64,000 bases of DNA from Primulina eburnea (GCF_022965805.1 NC_133108.1:24023545-24087544); one strand, 5' to 3'; shown: positions 44,385 to 55,991, numbered from the stretch's first letter. Made by a program: numbers and translations. Notes: a model not told the origin generated them from the letters alone.

Positions 44385-46501
44385 TGTAATGCCCGAGAAT
44401 TAATCACTGTTAATTAAGGATTATTGATGTATAATTTAACGTGATTACGAAAGGGTCAACTGAGACACGATTTAAGATAATGGGTGGCCATTTATTCTGA
44501 ATTTTAGAATGTGTTGCCGAAGCAACACTGCACCCGCGCCCTTGCATGTACCGCACCTGCGGTGCATGGACAGAAACTTGGTCAGTTTTATCGAAGAAGG
44601 ACCGCACTCGCGGTGCGAACAAGACCGCACCCGCGGTGCCAACAAGACCGCACCCGCGGTCGTGCAATTTCAGAATGGATAAGAATGCCGAAGCATGAGC
44701 GCACCCGCGGTGCAAGATGGAGCGCACCCGCGGTGTGACGTGCAGCATGGGAAATGAGACACGTTTCTTGCATGCAATTTTGATATATATATGTAAGAAT
44801 TGCTCGTTCATTTCCTCAAAAATTCAGAGAAAGGGTCGAAGCTTTGGCACAGAAAATCCTTACGCCTTTTGCGAGAAATCCGTCCGTCTTATTTTGAATC
44901 CGACTTCGGTACTGAGTTCCTATCGACGTAGGCTACAACTGGACGTAAGTTTTACTATGTTTTGACATGTTTTAGAATTATGGTATTGTCAGAATTGAAT
45001 GGAACTCATAGATGTTGTTCTTGACATAGTAGACATCATAGAATCGAAGTCAGATTAAGAAACGGACTGATTTTGGAATTGTTATGATTTTCGGAGTAGT
45101 TTTGGAGTCGATTTGAGATCAGAATTGAATTGTTATCGATTATGAGATATTAGAATTGATATATGACTGATATGATATGGCTGGATATATTGAGATTACG
45201 CCGTTATGTTGTTGAAACAGAATTTGATTGAATTCTGATTATATCCAGTATTTATTGAGTGGTGTATTGATACCATACCCTCGATATTGTTATTGTCAGA
45301 CTGAGTATTGACAGGCTTGGAGTTCAAGACTTTGACAGAGCCAGGGTATCAGAAAGAAATGTATAAATTAATGTTGAGTTGGGATTGCACAACTCGAGTG
45401 AGGTTTGACTCGAGTCTCCCTAAATCACATACTTTCATTTATTGCATTGACATTTGCAATTGATGAGACTTATGATTGTTGTCTATTGATTTATAGCCAC
45501 TGCATGTAATGACTGCTGATTCGCTAGTCATTGATTGATTTGCTTAGATACTGACTGCATGTATTGATTACTGAGTCGTTGAGTCATAGGCTGATTCGCC
45601 TAGTCACCGGCTGATTCATCGGGTTATTGACTGATTCGTCTTATTATAGGCTGATTCGCCTAGTCACCGGCTGATTCGTCTGGTGATTGACTGATTCGTC
45701 TAAACTTAAGCTGATTCGCTTAATTACAGGCTGAGTTTTCTGGTTGTTGGCTGATTCGCCTAATTACCGACTGATTCGTCGGGTTATTGACTGAGTCGTC
45801 AATTCTGCGGCTGATTCGCCCAGACACTGGATATATGAATTATATCGATGCCGTTAGGGATTGATTCATTCCTATCGACTGTGATTCGGTATAATTAGTA
45901 TTATTCAGACATCGGGATCCCTAGGATAGAGTTGAGTCGAGTCTGAGACGACGCGTCAGTGGAGTCGAGTCTGAGACGACGCGTCGGTTGAGTTGAGCCT
46001 GATATGACATGTTGATTTACATTGTTTATGCCAGTCATGATTATTGAATGTTTGATATGAATTTATGTTTCTGATTTGAGACATGTTATGAATAATTCTT
46101 ATATGCTTTCGTATATGCTTTTATATGACTGCATGTTTACATTGTTTATACTGGGATATTTATATCTCACCGGAGTTATCCGGCTGTTGTCTTGTTTTGT
46201 ATGTGTGCATGACAACAGGTGGGGCTGGATCAGGGTCAAGAAGAGGATGAGAGAAGATTAGATAGCGTGGAGATCCGGGCTTCGAAGCAACATAGGATTC
46301 AGCACTGATATGTAGTTGGACCTAGTTGAACTCTTGTAGATAACACAAGATTTGTATGTTCATGTTTAATATGTAATTTGATTAAATTACATTACGTTTC
46401 AGCTTTGTATTTAAAAAAAAAAAAAATTTAGACCTTGTTTTATAATTGATTAAGTAGTCCCAATAATGATTAAGAACTTGATTAGCGTCCGGGTCCCCAC
46501 A
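44385..46501 (+). mobile_element. G array, LTR 3
   Basis: 2,117 bp, ending CCCCACA at 46501 and followed by AAAAT, the right half of the target duplication. Nearly identical to LTR 2. Confidence 0.93.
46170..46218 (+). promoter_or_regulatory. Conserved twin hairpin, G LTR 3
   Basis: Same two stems as in the other G LTRs. Confidence 0.55.
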
Positions 46502-46506
46502 AAAAT

Positions 46507-46791
46507 GTAAAAAACTTAATAAACCATTTACAATGTCACTTTCTTGACTTGAAATAAAATACCCCATTTTTCAAATCGCCCAAATCATCGCGGGTCTCAT
46601 TTCCCGATCCCGCTTCGAATAATCGCCTGATACATAAATTTAAGAAAACATTTTAATGTGCAGCACATAAACATAAATAATTTAAAATAATGCAAATTCA
46701 TAAATCATGCATAACTAAAATCAAATAAACTTAATTAAATAATTTAGCAATAAATGCATGAGTTTTACGTGTACTGGTTTTGGGCTATACA
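46507..46791 (-). mobile_element. 3' LTR of element D, proximal (U3) part
   Basis: Begins TGTATAGCCC on the minus strand at 46791, right after the polypurine tract, and is continued at 34155 beyond the G array. Non-coding and AT-rich; no GC palindrome array seen. Confidence 0.82.
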
Positions 46792-46806
46792 ATTCCTCCC
46801 CACTTA
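46792..46806 (-). other. Polypurine tract of element D
   Basis: Minus strand TAAGTGGGGAGGAAT adjoining the 3' LTR. Confidence 0.8.
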
Positions 46807-46833
46807 AATATATTTCTTCCTCGAAATTAAATT

Positions 46834-49800
46834 TTATAGAACAGTTCCGGGCTTGCAATTCCTCGTATATGCCCCGGCCTCCCAAGTGGCCTCCTGCATT
46901 GATTGGTTCAGCCACCGGACTTTGACCAACTTGGTCACTTTGTTTCGAAGTCTCCGCTCCTGTCTGTCTAGGATTTGGACAGGTCTTTCCTCATACGAAA
47001 GAACTAGAGTCAGCTGCAACGGCTAAAAATTAAAAAAATGCTAAGGACTTGCCATAAACTTCCTCAACATCGAGACGTGGAACACATTTTGTACACCGGC
47101 CAGATTCAGAGGTAGGGATATACGATAAGCTAGTATCCCAACTTTGTCAAGAATCTGGGATGGTCCAATGAATCTCCGACTAAGCTTGCCTCTCTTTCCA
47201 AACCTCATAACACCTTTCATAGGTGCTATCTTTACAAAAACGTGATAACCTACGACAAATTCGAGATCTCTCCTCCTCTTGTCAGCATAACTCTACTGAC
47301 GACTCTGGGCGGTATTCATTTTGTGTTGGATCTTGACCACCACATCTGCAGTCTGCTGAACAATCTCTGGACCAAGTTCTGACCTCTCGCCGACTTCATC
47401 CCAATGAATCGGCGATCTACACTTCCTTCAATACAATGTTTCGTAGGGAGCCATACCTATAGACGATTGGAAACTGTTATTGTAGGTAAACTTCACTAGA
47501 GGTAACTTTGATTCTCAATTCCCGTGAAAATCGATCACACAAGCTCTCAGCAAATCCTCCAAAAAATTTGAATCACTCGCTCAGACTGACCATCTGTCTG
47601 AGGTAGAAATGCTGAACTGAATAGCAATTTCGTCCCCATGGCTGCATGAAAAATCTTCCAAAAGGACGATGTGATCTCGGGTCCTTGTCGGACACAATAG
47701 AAACTGGGATCCTGTGCAATCGGACTATCTCCCTTATATAGAGCTCTGCATAATGAGTCATGAAGAAAGTCGTCTTCACCGATAAGAAATACGCTGACTT
47801 AGTAAGTCGATCCACTATAACCCCAATGGCATTGGATCATCTGACTGAACTCAGCAAACCAATAACGAAGTCCACGGTGATATTCTTTCATTTCCACTCT
47901 GGGATAGGGAGCGGCTTAAGCATTCATGCTGGCGTCTGATGCTCTGTTTTCACTTGCTGACAAGTTAGGCATTCAGACACAAATTGACGGATGTCTCGCT
48001 TCATACCTGGTCACTAATACAAAATCTGCAAATCACTGTACATCTTGGTACCTCCTGGGTGGATAGAATACGGAGATGTATCGGCTTCTGTCAAAATATC
48101 CTCTCTTATTGAATCAACACTAGGCACCCACATCCTTTCTCTGTATCTCACAATACCATCAGACACCATGTAGAGTACACTGCCCTTGGTTTCATCGTTC
48201 CGTATCCATTTCCGCAACAGTTCATTTCAAGGTGACCTCTACGGATTCGATCTAGCAAAGAAGACTGAACTGCCAGATTAGATAGCTTAGGAGCTCTACC
48301 CTTGGGATAAACCTCTAAACCAAACCTCAGAATCTCTGACTGAAGAGATTTCTGCACTGACAGCTATGCTACGACTGCAACTTTTCTGCTCAAGGCATCT
48401 GCCACAACATTAGCTTTCCCCGGATGGTAGCTAATCTCGCAATCGTTGTCTTTCACTAACTCCAACCACCATCTTTGTCTCATATTCAGCTCCTTCTATA
48501 TGAAGAAATACTTGAAACTCTTGTGATCAGTAAATATCTGGAATTTCTCCCCGTACAAGTAATATCTCCATATTTTCAACACAAAGACAACGACAGCTAA
48601 CACAGGATCATTAGTCGTGTAGTTCTTCTTGTGCACATTCAACTGTTTGGAGGCATTAGCTATAACTTGACCATGCTGCATCAAAACTGCGCCTAAATCG
48701 AGCTTAGAAGCATCGGTGTACAAAACAAAATTACTTTGCCCTGATGTCATGGCTAAAACTGGCGTTGAAATAAGAGCTTGCTTCAAAGTATTAATGCTCT
48801 TCTGACATCCTTCACTCCATACAAACTTAGCATTCTTCTTAGTCAATGAAGTGAGTGGCACTGAAATCGAAAAACCCCTGAATAAATTTCCTGTAGTAAC
48901 CTGCCAAGCCTAGGAAACTGCGGATCTCTAATGCGTTCTTCGGCTCAACCCATTCCTTAACTGCTGCCACCTTAACTGGATCCACCTAAATGTCACTGCT
49001 AGATATTATATGACCCAAAAATGATACTTTCTCCAGCCAGAATTCACACTTGCTGAATTTTGCAAACAACTTGCGACTCTGCAAGACCTGCAAAATTGTA
49101 CCCAAATGCTGACTGTGCTCCTCATGGCCCTTCGAGTTGATAAGAATGTCGTCAATGAACACTACAACGAATTGGTCTAGGTAGGGCTGAAATACTCGAT
49201 TCATCAGGTCCATAAAAATCGCTGGAGCATTCGTCAGTCCAAACGGCATCACTAAGAACTCCTAGAGTCCATATATGGTTCTGAAGGCTGTCTTATGAAC
49301 ATCTGAATCTTTTACCTTCAACTGATGATACCCTTATCGTAGATCTATCTTGAAGAACACTGTAGCACCATGCAACTGATCGAACAAGTCCACGATCCTT
49401 GAAAGTTGGTATTTTTTTTATTGTTACGTTGTTCAGTTCTTGGTAATCGATACACAATCTCATTCTCCCATATTTCTTCTTTACGAAGAGCACTGGTGCG
49501 CCATATGGTGAGAACCTAGGGCGGATGAATTCTTTATCTAAGAGATCCTATATTTGTTGCTTGAGCTCTAACATCTGTGCTGGGGCTAAATGGTACGGTG
49601 CATTAGAGATTGTCACCATGCCTGGCATAAGATCAATGGAAAACTCCACCTCCCTCTCTAGCGGAAGGCCTGTGATGTCAACATGAAATACGTCAGGAAA
49701 ATCTCTGACTACTGGTACATCAGATAGCGACGGAGTGGGTACTTCAGGTGCGGAAATAATACTGGCCAAGAAGGTCTGACACCCCTTATGAATAAGTCTT

Positions 49801-50202
49801 CGTGCCTGCATGCAAGAGATCATGCGAGAGAAATTCTCCATCTGCCTGGCTCAAAAAGAAACTGCTCCATGCCCAATGGTTTTACCAACACTGACCTTTT
49901 CTGAAAACCATTAAGAACTATGTTTTTTGTTAGCCAGTCCATTCCCAAGATAATATCAAATTCTGGCATCGGCAACACAATCAGATCGGCATACACTAGA
50001 TGACCCTGCAGTTCAAGATCAATGTCCCTGACCACGCTAGTAGCTGATAACTCTTCCCTTGATGGGACTGTCATTGAATAGCTCATGTCGAGTCCAATAG
50101 ACTTGACATCCAGATGATTAGCGAAAGCCTCCAAAATAAAAGAGTGAGTTGCCCCGAAATCTATCAAGGCCTTCGTGGCTACCCTCTTTATGAAAATATT
50201 TC
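46834..50202 (-). pseudogene. Tekay-like pol of element D: protease, RT, RNase H, integrase, chromodomain-type tail
   Basis: Minus strand, gypsy order. Protease at 50190-49860 (LIDFGATHSFILEAF; the usual DSGATHSF has Ser changed to Phe). Linker near 49690 (VVRDFPDVF). RT at 49560-48990: [40 protein letters not shown] and the catalytic [11 protein letters not shown] intact, but frameshifted near 49420 and stopped near 49260. RNase H at 48861-48496 ([16 protein letters not shown]). Integrase pieces at 48217-48014 (HPGGTKMY zinc-site region) and 47815-47573 (MDRLTKSAYF, VSDKDPR). The C-terminal ERPVQILDRQERRLRN and EATWEA blocks are typical of chromoviruses. Many stops and frameshifts make it inactive. 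Confidence 0.88.
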
Positions 50203-50378
50203 CCGAGAGATGTTAGCACAACACACAAACTTATATCCTAAAATATTAATCTTAACCTCATGCATAGCAGAAAAATCTCTACACATTTCAACAAAATATT
50301 AACTAGCACACTAATAATCCCAAATAAATTCAAAACATGCATAGCAAAATTAATATAGTGCTGAATTAAATAAGTTAC
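50203..50378 (-). other. Probable intron between gag and protease of element D
   Basis: 176 nt, minus strand. The 5' end reads CTG|GTAACT. A TGCTAAC branch-point-like sequence lies at 50218-50212, ten bases before a pyrimidine-rich TCTCTCGG end where an AG would be expected (AG to GG change). Unspliced, gag stops soon after the junction (GNLFNSALY); removing exactly 176 nt joins the gag frame to the protease frame in phase (separation 401 nt, 401-176 = 225 = 75 codons). The segment is AT-rich, unlike its flanks. An unrelated small insertion is the alternative. Confidence 0.55.
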
Positions 50379-51011
50379 CAGTCAACATGGTCGTGTCTGA
50401 TTTCGCTTCCTCTGCCTGCAAGGCAAACACTCTATCATGGGTCGGCTGCCTTCCCTGTGGGTAGTCCTTCAGCATATAATCACAGGCTCCGCATTTGAAG
50501 CATTTGCCCGATCCCCATAAACATTGTCCCGCATGCTGGCGGTTGCACTTCTGCCGCATTGGGTACACCCCAGGCTTCTGAGGAGCCTTCTGCTAAGGAA
50601 TAGGATCCTTGACTTTCGGCGGTGCCTGAAACAGCCACTTCCTCTGATGTCCGTGGAAAGGTCTCTTAAACTATTGTTGCTGCTGCTGCTGAGGTGCTTG
50701 ATAAGGCTTCTTTCCCTGCCTGTCATTCTCGATGTCTCTCTGATCCTGTTCTGCCGCCAAGGCTCTAGACATGACAACAACATAAGTAGTAAGACCAGCA
50801 GATCTCACATCACGGCGCAAGATCGGCCGTAACCCATCAATAAAATGCCTTAGCTACTCCCGGGCATCATTTGCAATCAGGGGCACAAAGTGACACCCCC
50901 TCTCAAATTTACTGAAAAATTCTGCCACACTTATGCCTCCCTGTCGCAGTGTCATGAATTCCCTGGTCAAGCAGGAGCGTACTTCCTCAGTGAAGTACTT
51001 GAAGTAGAAAA
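50379..51011 (-). pseudogene. Gag of element D, C-terminal part
   Basis: Continues gag from 58109 after the F insertion. It includes the end of the capsid domain, a Gln-rich run near 50680-50700, and a zinc-binding region with CNRQHAGQC and CFKCGACDYMLKDY (last ligand Cys changed to Tyr). It ends at the probable intron donor at 50379. Stops occur near 50595 and 50853. Confidence 0.8.
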
Positions 51012-51085
51012 TGTAGTATCCCGATGCCTAATTTGAGTTAATTATTGGATTAATTATATTTCGATGGGATCGGAAGGACCGAACA

Positions 51086-51301
51086 GAGTTCGGATCGTCC
51101 GAAGCGGGTTCGGATCGTCCGAAGAGGGTTCGAATCGTCCGAAGACAGGTGGCTGGACACGTGGAAGACATGCAGAGTTCGGATCGTCCGATCAGGGTTC
51201 GAATCGTCCGAAGACAGGTGGCTGGACACGTGGAAGACATGCAGAGTTCGGATCGTCCGATCAGGGTTCGGATCGTCCGAAGTGGATCGGATCGTCCGAT
51301 C
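51086..51301 (+). repeat. TTCGGATCGTCCGAA array in U3 of F
   Basis: Eight copies of an inverted repeat TCGGA-TCG-TCCGA (near 51089, 51108, 51127, 51177, 51197, 51246, 51266 and 51286), three of them with a TTCGAATCG variant or changed end. A 69-bp tandem duplication (GAAGACAGGTGG at 51141 and 51210) includes two copies per unit. The last copy ends about 7-10 bp before the TATA box. Confidence 0.85.
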
Positions 51302-51307
51302 GTTGTC

Positions 51308-51315
51308 TATAAATA
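51308..51315 (+). promoter_or_regulatory. TATA box of F 5' LTR
   Basis: TATAAATA within CTATAAATAGAGG, the plant consensus, directly after the inverted-repeat array. The copy in the 3' LTR is at 57182-57189. Confidence 0.75.
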
Positions 51316-52234
51316 GAGGCGCGAGGCTTCATTTGTTACTCGCCAATTCCGAGTGTTCCAGAGCGTTTTAGTCGTTTCTGATGGGTTTCTAGTCTTTTCC
51401 CGAGGTTTAGGCACTAGCGGGGAGCTACTGGTTTTGTAGCGGAGCTGTGCTCTAGTTGGGGAGCTAGCGGCATCAGTGGGCTGACTACGGACGCAGACTT
51501 GATTCTATGACTGATTGCTAGGATCTACTGGTTTGAGGTACGAAAGTACTATCCGAGATAGCAGGATTGAGTATGCTTTACTATGTGTTGCATGTTTATA
51601 TGTTGCATTATTATCTGTCATATGATGCATGGTTTATTATGCGGCATTTGCATAATCATGTTGAGCCTGACTATTTTTGAGATAGCCTGTTGAGAGGGTG
51701 CTCAGCCCTCGTTTGTTGTGGATGGTTGGACCCCGTTGGCCGACGGTGGTCAGGTCACCGGTATATCCACAGGTTTATTTTGGTATGGGAGCCACCTCCT
51801 GGTGCGACGGCGCAGAGTGCTACATACCTTGACGTCATTTACCTGAGCAGTATTTCGATATACCCAGATCCTGGTATCCAGTACATTTTGCATACATGCA
51901 TGTCATAGTCTTGTATACTCATGCTTTCGGTGCTGAGCGTTTTATGCTCACGTCCTCGGTTTATCTCTGTTTTGGACACCCTATTCGATGGGGCAGGTCT
52001 CAGGTTGGACGGTCCAGGAGGGAGTGGACAGGGAGCTGGCAGAGGTTGACCTGTAGTTGTTGGTATTTGTTCTTGGTATTTAGTTCGATCTGGTTGTTTA
52101 AGTATTTTGTACTTACAGATTCGATTGGGTTGTATTACTGTTTTTCCGCTGTTTACCTGATTCAGTTTTAAATGTTAATTTTGCATGCTTAAGTTCTGAT
52201 TAGTAGGTGATTCTGGAACGGGTCACTACATTTA

Positions 52235-52246
52235 TGGTATCAGAGC
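52235..52246 (+). other. Primer-binding site of element F
   Basis: TGGTATCAGAGC, perfect complement of initiator tRNA-Met, four bases after the LTR. Confidence 0.9.
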
Positions 52247-52316
52247 ATGCATTAAGATTTTGGGATTTAGAACTGTTCTTTTGGGTTTAATCTCTGGTAA
52301 CTTTTGTAGCTAAGAG

Positions 52317-55300
52317 ATGTCTGGTTTTGACGACGATGCTAGTAGTCATGGCAGCGTTGGACGCTGGGGAGACCGCGACGATCGAGAGCGTCGTCGAGAG
52401 CATCGAGAACGTCGTCAACACCGTCGTGATGAGCCTCGGAGTTTTAGTATGCATCGATTCTTGCAGATGGGGCCGAAACCTCTTTCAGGCGGTGAGACCC
52501 CGGATGTTGCGGAGAACTGGCTTGAGAGGATGGAGAGCTGCTTCAAGACTTTTCAGTGCTCGGTGGAGCAGCAGATTGATACCCTTGATTTCTTGCTGGA
52601 GGGTGGTGCGCGCAAGTGGTGGAGGTCTACCTCTGCACCGATAGTTCAGCGACAGGGTCGAGTTCTTTGGGCCGATTTCCGAGCCGCTTTCATGCTGCTT
52701 TACTTTCCGCCAGCTCTTCTGCAGACCAAGGCGATTGAGTTGATCAATCTGAAGCAGGGAAGTTTGTCTGTTGATGAGTATCAGCAGAAGTTCTTTGAGT
52801 TGCTTCCGTATGTTCCGCATGTCAGTGACAATGCTATGGCCAAGTATAACCATTTTCTTCAGGGCCTCAATCAGGAGATTTATGATCGGGTTGTTGTCTG
52901 CGATGATCCGACATCGTATGAGGGCCTTGTAAATCGTTGTCGCCAGGCTGAGGGCAGTTTGTTGAGAGGTCGAGCCATGCAGTCTGCTCGTCCTACTAGT
53001 TCTTTGGGTCCCCGCGCCCAAGCATTTAAGAAGGCTGGATCTACTTCTTCTTCCTCTGGATCTGGAGGAGTTCACCATTTTGGGAAGAAGAGGGGCCCGT
53101 GTCAGCACTGCGGGAAGGATCATCCGACGGAGCGTTGTCGCAAGGTTGCGGGTGCTTGTTACAAGTGCGGTGAGATGGGCCACATGAAGAGAGATTGTCC
53201 ACAGACGGGCGGAGGATCAGGATCTGGTTCTCAGGCTTCAGTTCATCAGAGGCCACAGCAGGGACAGTCTACTCAGGGTTCTAACCTCCGACCGCGTACT
53301 CAAGTGCAGGTCTTTGCTCTTAACCAGGATCAGGCTGCTGAGGAGAACGAGAGAGTTATCGCAGGTTTATTTTTATTATGTGGATTACCTGCTTACGTTC
53401 TCATTGACACTGGTGCATCTCATTCATTCATAACTGCGAGATTTGCTAAGCGTCATGCATTACCTTTCACTTCTTTTGACGTTGTGGTATCTGTTTCCAC
53501 ACCGATGGGTCATTCGGTGCTAGCTAAACGTCTAGTTTTGGGTTGTCTTCTAGAGTTTGAGGGTAATGTTTTAACTGCTAATTTGATGATTCTTGTGATG
53601 GAGGATTTTGATTGCATTCTGGGAATAGATGTGCTGACTGTGTTTAGAGCTACTGTGGACTGTTATCAGAAGTTTGTGCAGTTTCGTCCAGTTGAGGGCG
53701 ACAGTTGGTTTTTCTATGGAGAGGGAGCGCGACCCCCGATGCCTGTGGTTTCTGCTCTGAAAGCCTGTCGTGCTTTAGAGTCGGGCGGGGAAGGCTACCT
53801 TATCTATGCTATTGATTCGTCCGCAGATAGTGTCGGTATCAGTGACATTCCAGTGGTTTGCGATTTTCCGGATGTTTTTCCCGAGGAGATTCCTGGTTTT
53901 CCTCCCGTTCGAGATGTGGATTTCGGCATTGATTTAGTGCCAGGCACGGCACCAATCTCTAGAGCTCCTTATCGTTTAGCTCCATCGGAGATGCAAGAAT
54001 TGAAACAGCAGTTGCAGGATCTTCTTGACAAGGGGTATATTCGACCCAGTGTGTCCCCGTGGGGAGCACCAGTTCTTTTTGTCAAAAAGAAGGATGGTTC
54101 TATGCGGCTCTGCATAGATTATCGGCAGTTGAATCGTGCGACGATAAAGAATAAGTATCCGTTGCCACGGATTGATGATTTATTTGATCAACTGCAAGGT
54201 ACCTCTGTGTATTCCAAGATTGATTTAAGGTCTGGTTATCATCAGCTTCGGGTTCATCAGGGAGATATATCGAAGACTGCATTCAGAACCCGGTATGGGC
54301 ATTATGAGTTTCTGGTTATGCCTTTTGGGGTGACGAATGCACCAGCAGTTTTTATGGATCTGATGAATCGGGTTTTTCGGGAATTCTTGGATAAGTTTGT
54401 TGTGGTGTTTATAGATGATATCTTAATCTATTCGCATGATCAGCAAGAACACGCACAACACTTATGGATTATTTTACAGACACTTCGCGAGAATCAGCTT
54501 TATGCGAAGTTGAGTAAATGTGAGTTTTGGATTGACAGGGTTGTATTCCTTGGTCATGTCATTTCTAACAAGGGAGTTTCAGTTGACCCAAGTAAGGTGG
54601 AAGCGGTATTGAACTGGTCGCGTCCGACGACAGTAGCCAAGATCCGCAGTTTTCTGGGATTGGCTGGGTATTATCGCCGTTTCATTGTCAACTTCTCTCA
54701 GATTGCTAAGCCACTCACTCAGCTCACTCGGAAAGATGTTTCATTTGAATGGACATCAGAGTGCGAAGAGAGTTTCTTGGAACTTCGCAGACGTTTGACA
54801 TCTGCGCCTGTTTTGGCTTTACCGTCTGGATCTGGTGGTTTCAGTGTTTACACCGATGCCTCTTTACAGGGACTAGGGTGTGTTCTGATGCAGAATGAGC
54901 ATGTGATTGCTTATGCGTCGAGACAGTTAAAGCCTCATGAGGAAAGCTATCCTGTTCATGATCTGGAATTAGCAGCGATCGTTTTTGCTTTGAAAATCTG
55001 GCGCCATTATCTGTATGGTGAGCGATTTGAGATTTTCACCGATCATAAGAGTTTGAAGTATCTGTTCACTCAGGCTGAGTTGAACATGCGTCAGCGTCGT
55101 TGGATGGATCTACTAAAAGATTACGATCGTGAGATCAAGTATCATCCAGGATCTGCGAATCTCACGGCCGATGCTCTTAGTCGCAAGGTGAGGTTATCTG
55201 CTCTTCAGACTTGTGCTGTATCTGGGATTATTCAGGATTTCTGTTCGATGGGATTCAATTGTAAGCATCGGAAGGGAACAGAGAGTATCCGTATAGCTAC

Positions 55301-55991
55301 TATTTTGTCCGAGCCAGTTTTGTATTCTCGGATTAGAGATGCTCAGATGTCTGATTCTAAGATTCAGAAATTAGCTCGGTTGGCTGATGGAGATAATACT
55401 TCTGGTTTCCACTATCAGTCCGAGGGTCTTTTGTGCTTATCTGGTCGTTTTGTTGTACCGGAAGATGACACTTTGAGGGAAGAGATTTTGTCCCAGGCTC
55501 ATCGTAGCAAGTTGAGTGTTCATCCAGGGAGCAACAAGATGTATAAGGATTTGAGGACTCGATTTTGGTGGAAAGGTATGAAACGTAATGTTTATCAGTA
55601 TGTCTCCAAGTGCCTTGTCTGTCAGCAGGTGAAGGCTGAGTATCGACGACCTGGAGGTTTGTTGCAGAATCTTCTTATTCCGGAGTGGAAGTGGGAGCAT
55701 ATCACGATGGACTTCGTGACTCACTTGCCTATGTCTGTGGGGAATAGAGATGCTATCTGGGTGGTAGTGGATCGGCTTACTAAGTCTGCCCATTTTCTTC
55801 CGTATAACAGAGATTTCACTTTCGATCGGATGGCACGGTTGAACATTCAGGAGATTGTACGGTTTCATGGTGTGCCCGTGAGTATCGTTAGTGACAGAGA
55901 TCCTCGATTTACATCTAGATTTTGGGGCAGCTTTCAGCAAGCTTTGGGCAGCTACCTTGAGTTTGAGTACTGCATATCACCCAGAGACTGA
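52317..55991 (+). CDS. Gag-pol polyprotein of F up to the integrase frameshift
   Basis: 1,224 codons from [19 protein letters not shown]. An Arg/Glu-rich N-terminus precedes the capsid domain (about residues 45-225, [30 protein letters not shown]). Two zinc-binding motifs follow, [13 protein letters not shown] (261) and [14 protein letters not shown] (280). Protease [10 protein letters not shown] (about 361). RT with [20 protein letters not shown] and catalytic [12 protein letters not shown] (about 693). RNase [12 protein letters not shown] (about 844). Integrase zinc site (about 1061-1103) and the first two acidic residues, in [10 protein letters not shown] (1130) and VSDRDPRF (1192). It then shifts frame near 55969 (codon 1217) and stops at 55989. 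One extra base (G in TTTGAGTACTGC) explains the shift. All motifs seen are intact. Confidence 0.93.
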   Translation: MSGFDDDASSHGSVGRWGDRDDRERRREHRERRQHRRDEPRSFSMHRFLQMGPKPLSGGETPDVAENWLERMESCFKTFQCSVEQQIDTLDFLLEGGARKWWRSTSAPIVQRQGRVLWADFRAAFMLLYFPPALLQTKAIELINLKQGSLSVDEYQQKFFELLPYVPHVSDNAMAKYNHFLQGLNQEIYDRVVVCDDPTSYEGLVNRCRQAEGSLLRGRAMQSARPTSSLGPRAQAFKKAGSTSSSSGSGGVHHFGKKRGPCQHCGKDHPTERCRKVAGACYKCGEMGHMKRDCPQTGGGSGSGSQASVHQRPQQGQSTQGSNLRPRTQVQVFALNQDQAAEENERVIAGLFLLCGLPAYVLIDTGASHSFITARFAKRHALPFTSFDVVVSVSTPMGHSVLAKRLVLGCLLEFEGNVLTANLMILVMEDFDCILGIDVLTVFRATVDCYQKFVQFRPVEGDSWFFYGEGARPPMPVVSALKACRALESGGEGYLIYAIDSSADSVGISDIPVVCDFPDVFPEEIPGFPPVRDVDFGIDLVPGTAPISRAPYRLAPSEMQELKQQLQDLLDKGYIRPSVSPWGAPVLFVKKKDGSMRLCIDYRQLNRATIKNKYPLPRIDDLFDQLQGTSVYSKIDLRSGYHQLRVHQGDISKTAFRTRYGHYEFLVMPFGVTNAPAVFMDLMNRVFREFLDKFVVVFIDDILIYSHDQQEHAQHLWIILQTLRENQLYAKLSKCEFWIDRVVFLGHVISNKGVSVDPSKVEAVLNWSRPTTVAKIRSFLGLAGYYRRFIVNFSQIAKPLTQLTRKDVSFEWTSECEESFLELRRRLTSAPVLALPSGSGGFSVYTDASLQGLGCVLMQNEHVIAYASRQLKPHEESYPVHDLELAAIVFALKIWRHYLYGERFEIFTDHKSLKYLFTQAELNMRQRRWMDLLKDYDREIKYHPGSANLTADALSRKVRLSALQTCAVSGIIQDFCSMGFNCKHRKGTESIRIATILSEPVLYSRIRDAQMSDSKIQKLARLADGDNTSGFHYQSEGLLCLSGRFVVPEDDTLREEILSQAHRSKLSVHPGSNKMYKDLRTRFWWKGMKRNVYQYVSKCLVCQQVKAEYRRPGGLLQNLLIPEWKWEHITMDFVTHLPMSVGNRDAIWVVVDRLTKSAHFLPYNRDFTFDRMARLNIQEIVRFHGVPVSIVSDRDPRFTSRFWGSFQQALGSYLEFEYCISPRD

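Larger units (their letters stand above)
34156..46501 (+). mobile_element. Tandem three-LTR gypsy array G (LTR-int-LTR-int-LTR), TSD AAAAT
   Basis: 12,346 bp flanked by AAAAT (34151-34155 and 46502-46506), inserted into the D 3' LTR. Three LTRs (34156-36265, 39269-41383, 44385-46501) alternate with two internal regions of about 3.0 kb, each with a primer site at its start and a polypurine tract at its end. One target duplication for the whole array shows that it descends from one insertion that was later duplicated, or was inserted as a dimer. Internal regions encode gag and a protease remnant only. Confidence 0.93.
51012..52230 (+). mobile_element. 5' LTR of element F
   Basis: 1,219 bp, TGTAGTATCCC to GGTCACTACA. 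Contains the TCGGATCGTCCGA array, a consensus TATA box and possible hairpins near 51922-51973. Short ORFs inside recur identically in the 3' LTR and are not considered genes. Confidence 0.96.

Noticed and set aside
51064..52171. Four ORFs of 70-91 codons in the F LTRs
   Set aside because: Identical in both LTRs because the LTRs are identical; they span the inverted-repeat array and promoter region, with no domain or codon signal.
55950..55991. Programmed frameshift in F between pol parts
   Set aside because: It lies inside the integrase catalytic core, not at gag/pol or between domains; no slippery heptamer seen. A one-base insertion or sequencing error is simpler.
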